This document shows positions 10,471 to 21,784 of a stretch of 64,000 nucleotides of DNA, in pieces (positions within the stretch are counted from its first letter, which is position 1; every line of letters begins with the position of its first letter). A program made the translations under genes and the position numbers. This DNA is from Blepharisma japonicum. Its lineage: Eukaryota; Ciliophora; Heterotrichea; Heterotrichida; Blepharismidae. The stretch spans positions 434,001-498,000 of the forward strand of contig CATKHK010000001.1 in NCBI GenBank assembly GCA_949751835.1, read 5' to 3'. Under the pieces are notes generated by a model. That model made no database searches. It had not been told where the DNA came from and saw nothing but the letters and a program-made list of their open reading frames with translations.

Positions 10471-11565
10471 TTAATCCCACAAAGAGTGGATATGGAGCTT
10501 GAAATCTTCAACCAGCTCAGGGTGCCAATATTTCTTATCAAGACAGAGCCTGAAGTTTTCCATCGTGCTCATATCAGTTAGTGTCACCCAAGTCCTATCA
10601 TTTACATTATCAAGCCCAGTTCCTGGGGTTGGTGGGAGAACTTGTAGATGGGTGACTTCATGTGCTACCTCAATTTCCTGTGAGAAAAATGCTCCTTTTC
10701 TTTGGCTGATAAACAAAATATCTTTATCTGCGTTGAATTGCATCTTTGTAACAACATCATCAGCAACTGCATGGAAAAGATAAGTATATCCAAGGGCCAT
10801 AAGAGGAACAAGAGGTACCACGAAGGCAGTTACAGCAATAGATCCAGTTGCTTGCCAAGGAGAATCAAATAGCACAGTTTGGTGGAGGAAGTTTTGATTT
10901 AAATTCAAATGGTCGCTTCTAATATCCATAAATTCATTACCAACTGGATATATAAATCTACCACTCCATATGCCTTGCCACATGTTAAAACCAATATAAA
11001 AGAAGCTTGTCCAGCCAATTTGTCTAGCGAGGACTGCACCTTGTCCAGCGTCTTGATTTTCATATAAAATATCACCTTTTTCGAAGTTTACGTCTGGATC
11101 AGGCTCTCTTGTAGGTTCTTGAGCAAAATGTGACTTGAAATTCGGGTTATTTAGGTCTGTTTCTACTTGTGCCCATTTTAATAATTGGTCATTGCCAGTC
11201 TCTATTTGTTTTCTGTAATTTCCAAGCCTTTCAGCTAAATGTGGGTACTTATCTTCGACAGGAACAGTTTGGCCATACCATGGATAGGCTGGGAAGCGTC
11301 CAGCTCTTCCATACTTGTTGGGGAGATTTCTTATTCTGATTTCTTCAGGTTTTCCGGCTTCTCTTAAAGCTTCAATTTTAGCGACACTTGAATCAAGTTC
11401 GGCTAATCGTTCATCAAGGGTCTTTTGATGTTCTACTTGAGTATCTTTATGCTCTGATGGAGCTACCTTGTGGAGGACTTTGGCAATTTTTGTATCTAAC
11501 TCTTCAGCAGCGCTGGCAGCTGCATTGCTTGTGAAAGCTCTCCATAATGATCTTCGAGCCAACAT
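10471..11565 (-). CDS. Mitochondrial two-pass membrane protein, unknown
   Basis: 364 residues. The N-terminus MLARRSLWRAFTSNAAASA is a typical mitochondrial presequence (Arg, Ser, Ala, no acid). A charged region to about residue 150 is followed by two hydrophobic stretches (around IGWTSFFYIGFNMWQGIW and IAVTAFVVPLVPLMALGYTY) and a C-terminal soluble part of about 95 residues. The hairpin-plus-tail layout recalls TMEM70/TMEM223-type assembly factors or a lineage-specific respiratory-complex subunit, but no motif decides. All of its roughly eleven Trp codons are TGG and codon use is relatively G/C-rich, which fits high expression. Confidence 0.75.
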   Translation of the reverse strand: MLARRSLWRAFTSNAAASAAEELDTKIAKVLHKVAPSEHKDTQVEHQKTLDERLAELDSSVAKIEALREAGKPEEIRIRNLPNKYGRAGRFPAYPWYGQTVPVEDKYPHLAERLGNYRKQIETGNDQLLKWAQVETDLNNPNFKSHFAQEPTREPDPDVNFEKGDILYENQDAGQGAVLARQIGWTSFFYIGFNMWQGIWSGRFIYPVGNEFMDIRSDHLNLNQNFLHQTVLFDSPWQATGSIAVTAFVVPLVPLMALGYTYLFHAVADDVVTKMQFNADKDILFISQRKGAFFSQEIEVAHEVTHLQVLPPTPGTGLDNVNDRTWVTLTDMSTMENFRLCLDKKYWHPELVEDFKLHIHSLWD

Positions 11566-11731
11566 TATTTATTTGCAATGCCATTTAATTGGATATCAAA
11601 AATATGGATGTCGAATAAAATTATATGCCTATAAGAAATTCGTAATTTTAAAGGAAATAGACAGTTTTCGATGATTATTTAAATTCATATGGTATTAATA
11701 TTTTATTGCACAATTTAAAACGCTAAAGAAT

Positions 11732-12460
11732 ATGGACAACAGAGTTTCAGAGAGAGTGGAGAATATTGTAAATTTAGATGATAGAAGCATGCTTGATGAA
11801 GAAAATAAATTTTACTATGATCTCGAGCCTATGGATATAAGTGAACCTTATACTAGCAGCATTACTGATTCGACAGATCATTATTCATCGAATATAGAAT
11901 ATCATAGCGAAAATCACGATTTATTAGAAGATATTTTTGTTTCAGACCAGAAAGAAAGACGTAAAAGAGGTAGAAGACCGATTAGACCTCAAGATCCAAT
12001 CAGAAAGAAAACCGAAGAAAAAGATAAATATTGACTTAGAGCGTTTAGAAGCTATACGTATCAGAACTACAATGATATTATCAAAGGATTAAGCAAATCA
12101 GATATAGATTTTTGGCAATTTTATATGAGCCCCGATGGAAAACCTGGAAAAGGTCATAAATTTCTATCATATGGAAAAATTTATAAAACATTTTTATTTT
12201 CCCATACAACTTTTAGAAGCGCTTTTAAGAACTGATTTGAGCAGTTTGGAGACGAATTGTTGAAAAAGAAATATGAGCCTGGTAGCGATAAATGGTTTGT
12301 ATTTTACGATTATGCGAGTAAAGATCTATGCTATTATGACATGCCGCAGCCTATTCCTGAATCTCCACCATCTCCACTTGTATGCATGACTCTAGACGAT
12401 GTTGTACCACCTGAAGAATTTTTACTTGAGTTCAGTGAGCACACTGATCCTGCATTATAA
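11732..12460 (+). CDS. Unknown protein with AT-hook-like basic motif
   Basis: 242 residues, joined across TGA(Trp) codons near 12033 and 12234. An acidic N-terminal third is followed by a very basic segment with KRGRRPIRPQDP near residue 80, similar to an AT-hook (GRP core), then an aromatic-rich region (WLRAFRSYQNY, DFWQFYMS, FKNWFEQFG) that looks folded. A nuclear DNA-binding role is possible but not shown; I do not recognise the aromatic domain. The start ATG follows an AT-rich gap of 166 bases from the divergent mitochondrial gene. Confidence 0.7.
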
Positions 12461-12769
12461 GAATCTTATAGATTTACGATATTAGTTTCAAATAAAAGTG
12501 AATAATCATTCATTATCTTTTAAATTCATTTAACTTGCATAGGGATTTTAATTATCCGCATTTTATTTATAAATTTAAACTAAATTTTTCTAATTTATTC
12601 TCCCGTTTTATGCTATCATAATAATTAATATTTCGGGTTAGTGAATGGAGAAATAAAAAAATCATTTCAAATAAATCTCTATAGAATTAAATTTATCGTA
12701 ATTAGAAAACATATTAGAGATATATGTAAATTCAGTGAAACCTTGTTAGTTTAAGGTGATGTATAAAAT
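12461..12769. other. Intergenic, nothing recognised
   Basis: 309 AT-rich bases, no open frame under TGA=Trp and no tRNA-like fold seen. Confidence 0.5.
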
Positions 12770-13000
12770 ATGGGAACCTGCATATCTTCTAATCATAGAA
12801 TACTGAACGATAAGCAGATTGCTGGAAATGGGTTAAATCACCATGAAAAGAAAGTTGCAATATACAAAATGTACAAAGAGAAGGCACAGCAGGCACCTAT
12901 ATTGAAATTACACATAAATCCATTATATGTGAAAAGGATTTCCAATGACGTGTTAAGCAAAATTGGAACGAGCATTTCTACAACCCAAATTGAAGATTAA
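12770..13000 (+). CDS. Small protein with N-terminal myristoylation/palmitoylation motif
   Basis: 76 residues beginning MGTCISSN. Gly2 with Ser6 is the N-myristoyltransferase signal, and Cys4 beside it is the usual site for palmitate, so the product is probably a membrane-attached peptide. The rest is basic (KMYKEKAQQAP, YVKRISND) with no recognised domain; this start resembles Ca-dependent kinases and small membrane adaptors, but no such domain follows. It is isolated in a gene-poor stretch, so chance is possible; the lipid motif and normal ATG context argue for a gene. Confidence 0.5.
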   Translation: MGTCISSNHRILNDKQIAGNGLNHHEKKVAIYKMYKEKAQQAPILKLHINPLYVKRISNDVLSKIGTSISTTQIED

Positions 13001-13594
13001 GCTATATTGCGCATATATTAAAGGATTTTAAAGAATTTTGTTTTATTCATGTCTAAGCATATAATAGCCTTATATATTCATATTTACTCATTTAGATACT
13101 CCATTTTTCTAAAACTAAATTATTTGAGCAAGTAACCTTTAAACTGGTTTTTTTATCAATAAATTGCTATAATTTATTATTTTTCTGCTTTTTTCAATTT
13201 AAACCCAAAAAAATAACTCAAAATAATCTTCAGCTAGTTGCCTTGAAATAAAAAGGATCAATATTAATTGAAGTTACAATAAATACCTAAGGTAAGAGTT
13301 CAGATTTTATCTATTGGACAAAGGGTAATCTTTTCTAGAGCCATAATCAAATAAAAATATCAAATTTATCTGAATGCAACATATATTAAGTTCCCAAAGG
13401 TAAAACGATTCCAATGATAAGAATTTTGTGTTGATTTTAAATTATTATCACATTAGAGTTGAACAATCAAAAATTTTACAATTATTGAACTTTAAAGGGA
13501 ATAATTTTGATCATCCTATAGTCTGAAGTAATGACTATTCAAAAGTTAACTCTCCAAGTAAATTTTCAAACAATCCAATGTCCTCATTTCTAGG
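13001..13594. other. Intergenic, nothing recognised
   Basis: 594 AT-rich bases leading into the Lon pseudogene. More of the decayed gene (ATPase N-terminal half) may lie here, but I could not match it. Confidence 0.5.
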
Positions 13595-14640
13595 ACGATT
13601 CTTATATATTTGCAATAGGAGTGGAAGATATAAAATCTATCAATGTCAACTAAGAGTTTTAGAGTCTTCAAAAACAATATATTTACTGACAATTATATTT
13701 CAATTCCATTTGATTGACAAATATTCTTTTAGCTTGTTACATCAAATGCTATAGAAACGATCCTAGCTCCCCTGTCACCGTATAAAAGCTATTAAGCTAA
13801 TAAGATATAACACTCATTCTTAGTAGCCAAACAAAGTCAATAAAAACAGAATAAAACTTGATATTATTGATTTCCTTATGAAAGCTTTAAAAAATTATTT
13901 TGGAATAAGAGAAGCTGGATGAAGTAACTGGAAAGAAATATAGGAGCTCTATGAAGAAAATTACAGTAGAATATTAAAAAAGCATTTAAGTCTGGAAATA
14001 ATTTAAGAAAAAATCATAACGCATTAGAAATTTTGGGGATTCTGATATTTGAAAATGATTTAAAAGAACACTGAAAATTACCTCATCCAGCAGTAGAAAT
14101 TGCATGGAGGAAAAGCTAGGATAGTCGAAACAATCAAAATCATATAGTTCAGATAAGCTTAGGATTACAGGACTTTTGGAGATGTTATAAAAAAGTCAAT
14201 AATTACTGCTATCAGTTTCATTAAATGAATTTTCCAACTCAGTGGGAAAATGATAAAAATAAAAATCTATTGAATGATTAACTAATTAGATATGTACAAA
14301 AATTTACCTGCTCCCGAGCTAAAAAACTGTCTTCTGCTGGAATCACTATTATAGCAGGGTTTATTAGCTTTGCAAATGGGATAAAAGTAAGAAATCATAT
14401 TCGCAAGTCTGGAGAGATTTCTATAAGGGATGTACTGCCTATAGGAGGAAAAAGTCCTTGGAGCTCCTAGAATGGGACCATGAAGATTATTATGCCAGAA
14501 AGAAATAAAAAAGATATTTAGGATATTTCTAATTATGAAAAAGTGACTTAGAATTCATATGTGCAAGAAAATTTGGCACATGCACTTGAAATCAAATCAA
14601 TTCTTGCAAATATGGAGGTAAATAGCTTTAAGTTATAAAT
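13595..14640 (+). pseudogene. Decayed Lon protease gene (AAA+ and protease domains)
   Basis: Fragments of the ATP-dependent Lon protease appear in order on the plus strand but in changing frames with TAA/TAG codons. Near 13680 is IFTDNYISIPFD (Lon: NFTDHYLDVPFD). Near 13745 is TSNAIETILAPL (Lon: TANVIETIPAPL). Near 13900 is FGIREAGW (Lon: YTREAGVR). From about 14320 comes the protease domain: KKLSSAGITIIAGFISFANG (catalytic Ser in SAG kept), GEISIRDVLPIGG, then EKVLGAPR in another frame, then MKIIMPERNKKDI. At least four frame changes and several stops separate these pieces, and spacing near 14000-14300 does not fit. No set of tiny introns repairs it by eye. The original was probably a mitochondrial or peroxisomal-type Lon. 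Boundaries are approximate. Confidence 0.8.
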
Positions 14641-14720
14641 AATATATTCAATCCTTTAATGTATTTTCTAAGACTACTACATATTTTATTGCTATAATTT
14701 CAAATAAAATAATAAAAGGC

Positions 14721-15893
14721 ATGATGCTGCCTATTTCATTAGACATAAAAAATAAGCTGCCTCAACGTTTAGGCGCTACAACAAATTCAGAGCCTCCTCC
14801 ACAATCAAGATCTGCTGTAAAATTTGGAAAAACTATAAAAGTTGTTAAAAAAATCCCTCAATCACTTGCAATGGATGATGATTTCTTACTGGAGAACGAA
14901 GGCGACATCAGAACATTTTTGAAAACTTCAAAACCTCCAACCTCAATAAATTTACGATATAACGATAAAGGAAAAATTGTCCCATATTCAATAGTTGGTT
15001 CTCCTACTTTATTTGAAACTCAAGCTAATGCTCCAAAATACAGCCCTCCTCCAACTTACAGTTTGCCTAGCAGCCCACTTGGATACTTGAAGTTTGGCTT
15101 TCCTTTAGTAAGGAAGCAGCTTCTGAAAATAGACCATGAGAAAAAATTTAAAGACAAATTGATTCAAATTAATGAAACCCACAAAAATAATCGAGTTAAA
15201 GAAAAAGAAATGCTGAAAACTATGAACCTCGACCAGCGATTAGACATCACAAAAGAACAAAGGGCTCTAAAATTATTTCAAAAAACACAAGAAAAATGAG
15301 ATCAAATCGACAGAGGATTATGCAAGAGAATTAAAAAAACAAGAGAAGATCTTCTTCCATCAAGAGCTCACGAATATCGAGAAAAACTTGAAGAACTTGA
15401 CATAATTGACAAAGTAAAATCCTCAGAAGTACCAAATAAATATCACTGATATATGTCTCTAAGAGAAGACCCTGAATTTGACAAGCCTGAAGCTTTTGTA
15501 AACGTAGGAAATTACATGACTGGTCTCTATACAAGAATAAGAGAAAATTCAAATACATGTAAATCTATTATAAGAAAGCCAGGAATGCTGAAAACAAGCT
15601 ACAAGACATTTCGTGATGATCCTTATTTTAAAGATATGGTAAAAAATGATGAGATATATAGTAACTTAAGCTTTGTAAGAAGCATCAAAAGTGAAGATTT
15701 GAATGTTGTCGGGTTAAGCAAACTTCCACTAGAAATAGATGCTGTGAAATCTGCAGGAATAGAAAACGTGAAATTCGATGCTGTAGAAAAAGGTGGAGAC
15801 GAAGAAGTAATCATTGAAAACTACATGCCAAAAATCCATTCATATACTACTAAAACTACCCTGAAATCATGAAATTCATTAAGTAAATTTTAA
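14721..15893 (+). CDS. Unknown basic protein, 390 aa
   Basis: One frame through TGA(Trp) codons at 15297, 15448 and 15870, ending TAA at 15891-15893. A Pro/Ser-rich N-terminal third (PKYSPPPTYSLPSSPLGYLK) leads to a Lys/Glu-rich helical middle and a mixed C-terminal part with FRDDPYFKDMV and LSKLPLEIDAV. No domain recognised. Only eight bases separate its stop from the next start on the same strand, so the downstream gene's promoter would have to lie inside it. This close tandem pair could be functionally linked, but nothing in the sequence says how. Confidence 0.75.
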
Positions 15894-15901
15894 TTAAAAA
15901 A

Positions 15902-18900
15902 ATGGATCAATCTTTAATTTCTCATGGGCATCAAACAAGATCTTCACATTCGAGATCAATGAAAACTATCCATATAAGGACTTTATCATCCCAATCACCA
16001 CATTCACAAAAATTGAAGATTTTTGAGAAGCTTCCAACTTTACATAAAAGGACATCTTCAAATTTGAATTTGCCACAGCTTCAAAATACTGAAAATTTGG
16101 AAAAATTTACAAGGGATATTTCATATAGATTGGATACTCTAGAAAAGGTCAAAAGTAGGCTTGAGTCTCAAGAGCACCAACTAAAAGACATTTTGGGGGT
16201 TAATCCTGAGGTAAAACCGTTTACATTGCCGACATCGCTAATAGAGGTCGAAAAAGAAATCAGTGAAAATTCTGAGATGATGAATGGGCCACAGAATAAA
16301 TTTATAAAAGAATTAGAGTCTCTTAAATTAAAGATTTTCCAAGATCAACTAAAAAGAAATGAAAATATAATTAAAGAAGGAGGGTTATTATTTAGAACTC
16401 AAAACGGGCTTATTCAAGCACATTTGTCGAATTTGCATGAAAAAATATTAAATAAAAAGCTTCATAAAGAAAAAAAGGAATATAAGGCTCTTACACAGAG
16501 AGGCGAGCTGGAGTTAGGAGCTCCATCTGGAAGAAGAGAAGCAGAGCTTTTGTCTGAATGGCTTGATTATATGATTGAAAAAAATGTAATAAATACTGAA
16601 AAATGCTTTGATGAAAAAATAAGGGCAGCACAGTTGATTTACACACTTTGCTTTAAAGAAGTCGTAAGACAAATTAGCGTTCACTGTATTGAAAGAGGTG
16701 TCCTTATGGAAAAGATATGAAATGCACAAGTAGATTTATATAGTCAGCATGAGAGCACCACAATTGAATCTTTAAATAAGATAGAAAGAAAATTCGCTGA
16801 TTTAATAAAAGACCAGCTCAATGCTTGCGATAATAAGGTAAAAGAATTAAATAAAATAATTGAAACATTGAAGCAAGAAAAAGAAGATAAAGATATTGAA
16901 TTGGACATAAAAGATAGAGATGTGATACAGTTGAGAAGAGAAATAAATAAGCATATTGAAGATAAAGAAAATTTGAAAGATAATTTAAAAGAAGCTGAAA
17001 ACGCTATTTACAACCATCCGAGGATTAAATATAATTCTAAAATAAAAAAGAATGATATTGCTGTGGATACAAGTGATTTTATTGTTCAAGAAGCTGCCAA
17101 TTTGCCAGTTTCAGAAATAAAATCTGAAATTATCGATTTGATTACTTCTGATCCCTCTTTAAATCTTATGATGGAGAAAACCAATCAGAAATTAAACTCT
17201 CTCAAGCTTATGTTTAGTAAACCAGAAAATATCTCAATAAATTCAAATAAAGCAGAACACTTAGATGCAAATACTTCACTTGATTTTTATTTTACATATC
17301 AATATCATGATTTTCCGACCCAAACTTCTCCACAAAATCTCGACATTATGGCTGGTGATTCAATCAATATTGAGCCATTTAAAAGAATGGCTGCTTTAAT
17401 TGAGGCTTCACAATTTGAAACTAACCAGCTTAAAGAAGACCTTGAGCTTTTGAACAAAAATATGACAGAAATTGAAGAAAAAGCTCAACAAATCACTCAG
17501 ATTAATGAACCTAAAGCAAAGCAAAAGACTTTTAAAGGAAGAAAAATGGCAAAATCTCTAACAGTTGTAGCACTGTCATTGGGAAGCATTATTGAAGAAA
17601 ATAAAAAAATTCTAGAAAATCATTGCAATTTTATTGAAGATAAAATAATAAAGAATATTGAACAAGAAAACTTTTGCTCTCAGACAGATTTTCCTGATAC
17701 AATTCCTGAAGAAGCAATGGAAAATGAAGAAATACGCGAAAAGTCTTTGCCTGAACGGCTTCGTAAAAGTGTCCAAAAATTTCAGGAATGTTTAAATGCT
17801 TATAAATATAAAGGAAAAAGCGCAAATGAAATAATGAAAGACGACTTGATAAAAAGAAAAGGGAATAAACTAAGGATTTTGCTTGATCGTTTGTATCCTA
17901 TTATAGAAGAATCTGAAGGAAACCAGCCTAAAATGAGCTTTGATAATTTTTCACAAACAGATCTTACGGGAGACAACGTATTTATTGATAGAGTCTTACG
18001 ACAGCCAACAGGAGTTAGCGAGTCTGATAAAAATTTCGAATCTTTTATGAGTGACCAAAACACTTTAAGAGAAAGTAATATGCTTATCCCTTATCTAAAC
18101 GACAAAGAATCTAGCGACCCAATTATGAAAACTTTTGATAATAGAACAAATATCAAGCGTTTATTGAGAATTCCAAGTGAAATTCCGTCATCAAGGACTA
18201 TTACATTAAATAACGAAGAAATGAAAGATCATGAAAGGGTTATAGATCGATACAGAATCAGGACCAGTCTTCCTAAAATTGCAATTGCTGCTGAAGAATT
18301 TTTACTAGGACAAATTCATAAAAAAATATTTTTAACGCACCCAGGACAAAAATTACTAAGACAAATCATGAAAGATTTGCAGTCAAAAAAGCAAATAAAG
18401 CACTCAGTTGGAATAAAAAATCTAATGAAGATAATCAATAATCTCTATACAGAAAAGTCATTACTTTGTAGAGAGCATCAGTCGCATCGAAACGATGAGG
18501 CTAGCAGCGTTCTCTATGACATGATGATTAATAGATATGGGCTTAAAAATGTTGCTGAAAATAAATTCAAAGATGTCATTATTTCATCAATGGTATATTC
18601 AGAGACAAATCTAAGGGTACGGAATTTCACTCATTTTCTAGGTGTTCAAGGGAGTTATTCTCTTTCAGATTGAAATTTTTATTTAAATAGCATTGAATTT
18701 ATGGGGTATTGCAACCTAGGACCTTATATATTAAATGATGAGTCCTCAAATGAACACTATTCTCCTTATGAAAGAGCTTCATTTTGTGCAATGACATATT
18801 TCCAAAAGAAATTACCATTAGAACTATATGAAAAAATGATAGGAAAACTAGAAAAACTAAAAATTGAACCTCAAAGATCTTTAAAATCTCACCAGAAGAT

Positions 18901-19231
18901 TACAATTCCAAAAATTAATACAGATGAGTTTCTTGATTTGATGCTAGAATATTATCATAAGATTAAAGATGTATTTTATCAATATTATTTTTCAGAAGAA
19001 CTCAAGAATGTCGAATTTTTGGAATTGGAACATTTTATTGAGACTATGACAAAAATTCAAGGACTTAAAATTAATGAAGAAGGGCTAAGGTCTGGATTTG
19101 AATCTTATTGCAATTATATTAAAAATGAAGTTGGAGAAATAGTGAAAGGAATTAGTGTTGAAAGCTTATTAAGCTTTGGAGTAGACAATGATGCTGTTAA
19201 TTTTCAGATTTTATTTGAAAAGACTCAGTAA
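15902..19231 (+). CDS. Large partly coiled-coil protein, unknown
   Basis: 1109 residues in one frame across TGA(Trp) codons, including those at 16718 and 18671. A Ser/His-rich head (HQTRSSHSRS) is followed by helical, Lys/Glu-rich coiled-coil segments, roughly residues 60-190, 270-380 and 480-580, alternating with less regular regions. The C-terminal 180 residues, from MGYCNLGPYILN, look globular. I recognise no domain; ciliary or cortical structural proteins often look like this. Convergent with the next gene, 19 bases apart. Confidence 0.75.
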
Positions 19232-19250
19232 AATCGATAAATGTAAAAAA

Positions 19251-20357
19251 TTAATAATTTTCACTTTCATAGTTACTGCGCGACCATCGCCATTGAAAAG
19301 GCTCTGCTTTAAACTGAACTCCTTCATCAATATCTGATCATGTCTCTTTAACAGTATCATCTTCTCTATATGTAGAATTTAAATCTTTTTCCCTCTTAAG
19401 GTCACATAGTTCTAAACTTAATCTTTGTATGGTGCTCTGGTAATTCATTTCAGTTTCATAGAAATCGCGATTAATGCTTCTTTTAGGAGAATCTGAGTAA
19501 CTAATGGCGCCCATAATGCTTTTTAAGGCTGATACAATGTATTCTTGCTGTTTAGAAGTTAATGGCAATTTTAAATCATGGATTGATAAAAATTCATTCG
19601 CGGTGATAGGATCATCAATGTTTTGGAAAAGAAATTTCACTTTTTCACAAAAAAATCGAGAAATTTTATCAACTCAGCTTTCAACTTCCTTATAGAATGC
19701 TGAGCCTGAAGAATCATAGGGCGATGCTGTCATTTTTTCAAATTTTTCTTTCATTAAATTGTATTCCTGACTTATTTCTTTCAACTCATACGTTAAAGCT
19801 TTATTTTGATTTATAATGCTTCTTGTACTCCCTTCATAATTATTTGTTACTTTTTCAGCTTCACCAAAAAGATAAATCAGCTGGTCAATAAAAAATTGCA
19901 ATTTTTCTTCGGCGTTTTTATTATTAGAAAGCAAAGTTTTCAGTTCTTTGTGAAGATCTAATATTTTGGGTCTCCAAAATGAATTTGATAAGCTTCCTCG
20001 GGAAATTCTTGTATCGTAGTTTGATTGACCGTTTTCAAACGGACTGAACCACTCTTGGCTTTGTTCAACAAGGCATCTTAATTGATAAATAGGCTCATCA
20101 AGCTCTCCAGTCAAGCTATAGATGCTTTCTCTGACTGACTTTTCGTTATTGTAATCTTTTTCTTGCAGTAAATCTCTTAATTCTTTATTCTCCTTTTGTA
20201 ATGTCAAAATTTGGTTCCTTAATTCTTTTATATGCTTCTCTAGGGCTTGATTTGTATTTACTAGCTGCAAGTAGAGGCCAGATATGATAGGTGCTTTTGC
20301 TTCTTCTTTGGTTTTGCTATCAAAGAGAAGTTTGTCATTAATACAATAAAGTGACAT
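19251..20357 (-). CDS. Coiled-coil protein, unknown
   Basis: 368 residues after reading TGA as Trp at about 19672 and 19336, ending TAA at 19251-19253. Coiled coil at about residues 30-75 and 120-215 (LEKHIKELRNQILTLQKEN). The C-terminal end is aromatic and basic (PFQWRWSRSNYE). No recognised family. It lies head to tail with another coiled-coil gene 172 bases upstream. Confidence 0.7.
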
Positions 20358-20529
20358 AATGAAAGTATGTTAAATATTATTTAAATTATTTAATTCATCA
20401 ACTCTAGCATCTATATATTTTTGGCAGTCTGAATCTATTTTATAATTAATAAATTAAGAGCACTTTGGCTGAAATTAATTTACTTGAAATTTTAATTTAT
20501 ACTTAACTGATGCATAGCTTACTTGGCTA

Positions 20530-21444
20530 TTAGCTGCTTTCATTTTCTCTTTTAGATGACAAACTCGTTTGATTTTTTTCAAAAATATCTTTTTTCGCTT
20601 CCTCATCCTTAGAATATCCAGGATTCCTTATTTCTTTATTATAGATTTCTTCTACCGGGTATCCATGATTCTTCAAAGCGATTACTAGTTCCATCAGTTT
20701 TTGCTCTTTATACTTATATTTATTTAGCTGTTTCTTTAATTTTGCTATTAAATTCTCATATGCACGATTTTCTGAAACAATAAATTTCCAAGTTTCAATA
20801 TCTTTGGACACAAAATCAACGTTTACACTGGAAATATTTTTTAATCTTTCTTCTATTTCTTCGCATTTTTGAGACTTTTCATTGAGATCTTTTGCTATTT
20901 CTCCGTTTTCTCGTGCAAGTCTTTCAATTTCCTTTGTCATGAATTTTAAACAACTAAAGTCTTGCTGATAAGCCTGCTTCATATCTGTGACATCTCTTAG
21001 AAAATCATCGATATTAGATGGCTTGTCATTTTTTTGCAAATGTGTGATTCATAAATCATAATAATCTCTTATTTTCAAGAGTATCGGTCCAAAACTAACA
21101 TCTCTGTTGACAACTTCATCAAAAATTTCTTTGACTACTTCATATTTAGATTGTGTCATAACTGAGTCACTTTCATTGAGAGACAATTCTCTTAATTTTT
21201 CCGTTAATTTAAGCTCTAATGTTAATGCTTCAGGTGAACAGCCCCTGGAAAAAATTCCGATGCTATACGGGTTTATATTAAAAGAGGCATTAGTAGATGA
21301 TGGTGCAGTTATCGTTGTATTATGAATTTTTTCAATCAGTGATTTATGTGATTTTTTTGCTTTGACTACAGAAGACTCATCATAGTGGTTTTTTGTTCTT
21401 TTTTTCATAGGTGATGCTTTCTTTAAATTGGCAGTGGCTTTCAT
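20530..21444 (-). CDS. Coiled-coil protein, unknown
   Basis: 304 residues joined across TGA(Trp) near 21047. A basic N-terminal segment (KKASPMKKRTKNH) precedes a helical region and, from about residue 140, a coiled coil (IERLARENGEIAKDLNEK) with a second short coil near residue 220 (YENLIAKLKKQLNKYKYKEQ). No catalytic or binding motif seen. May be related in role to its downstream neighbour, but the two sequences do not look like paralogues. Confidence 0.7.
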
Positions 21445-21784
21445 CTTAAAATAAATTTAATATTAATTTATATTAGAGCTTTAAAGAGTATATCATATCA
21501 AATTCGGCATACTCAAATCAATTATATAGGCTATTGTAAAATCAAACTTAAATAGCTTTAAAAGGTATGAAGCATTGCATTCAAGTAAATATTGAGTTTA
21601 TTTTATATTCTTGTATAATACCAACTACAAACTTTAAATTAATTTAATTCGTAGAATTCTCTCTAACATAAATATCAGAGTCCATATTATTTTATTTTCA
21701 TTTTCTGAATTGATTTGTAATTTATTTAAAAATCCTATAAAATTGAATCCCAGTAGCATTAAAAAATTTATCAAGAGCAATAAA

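Noticed and set aside
13595-14640. A single gene with TAA and TAG read as Gln in addition to TGA=Trp
   Set aside because: With all stops reassigned every frame is open, so openness proves nothing. Lon similarity moves between frames, and all other genes here end at TAA or TAG.
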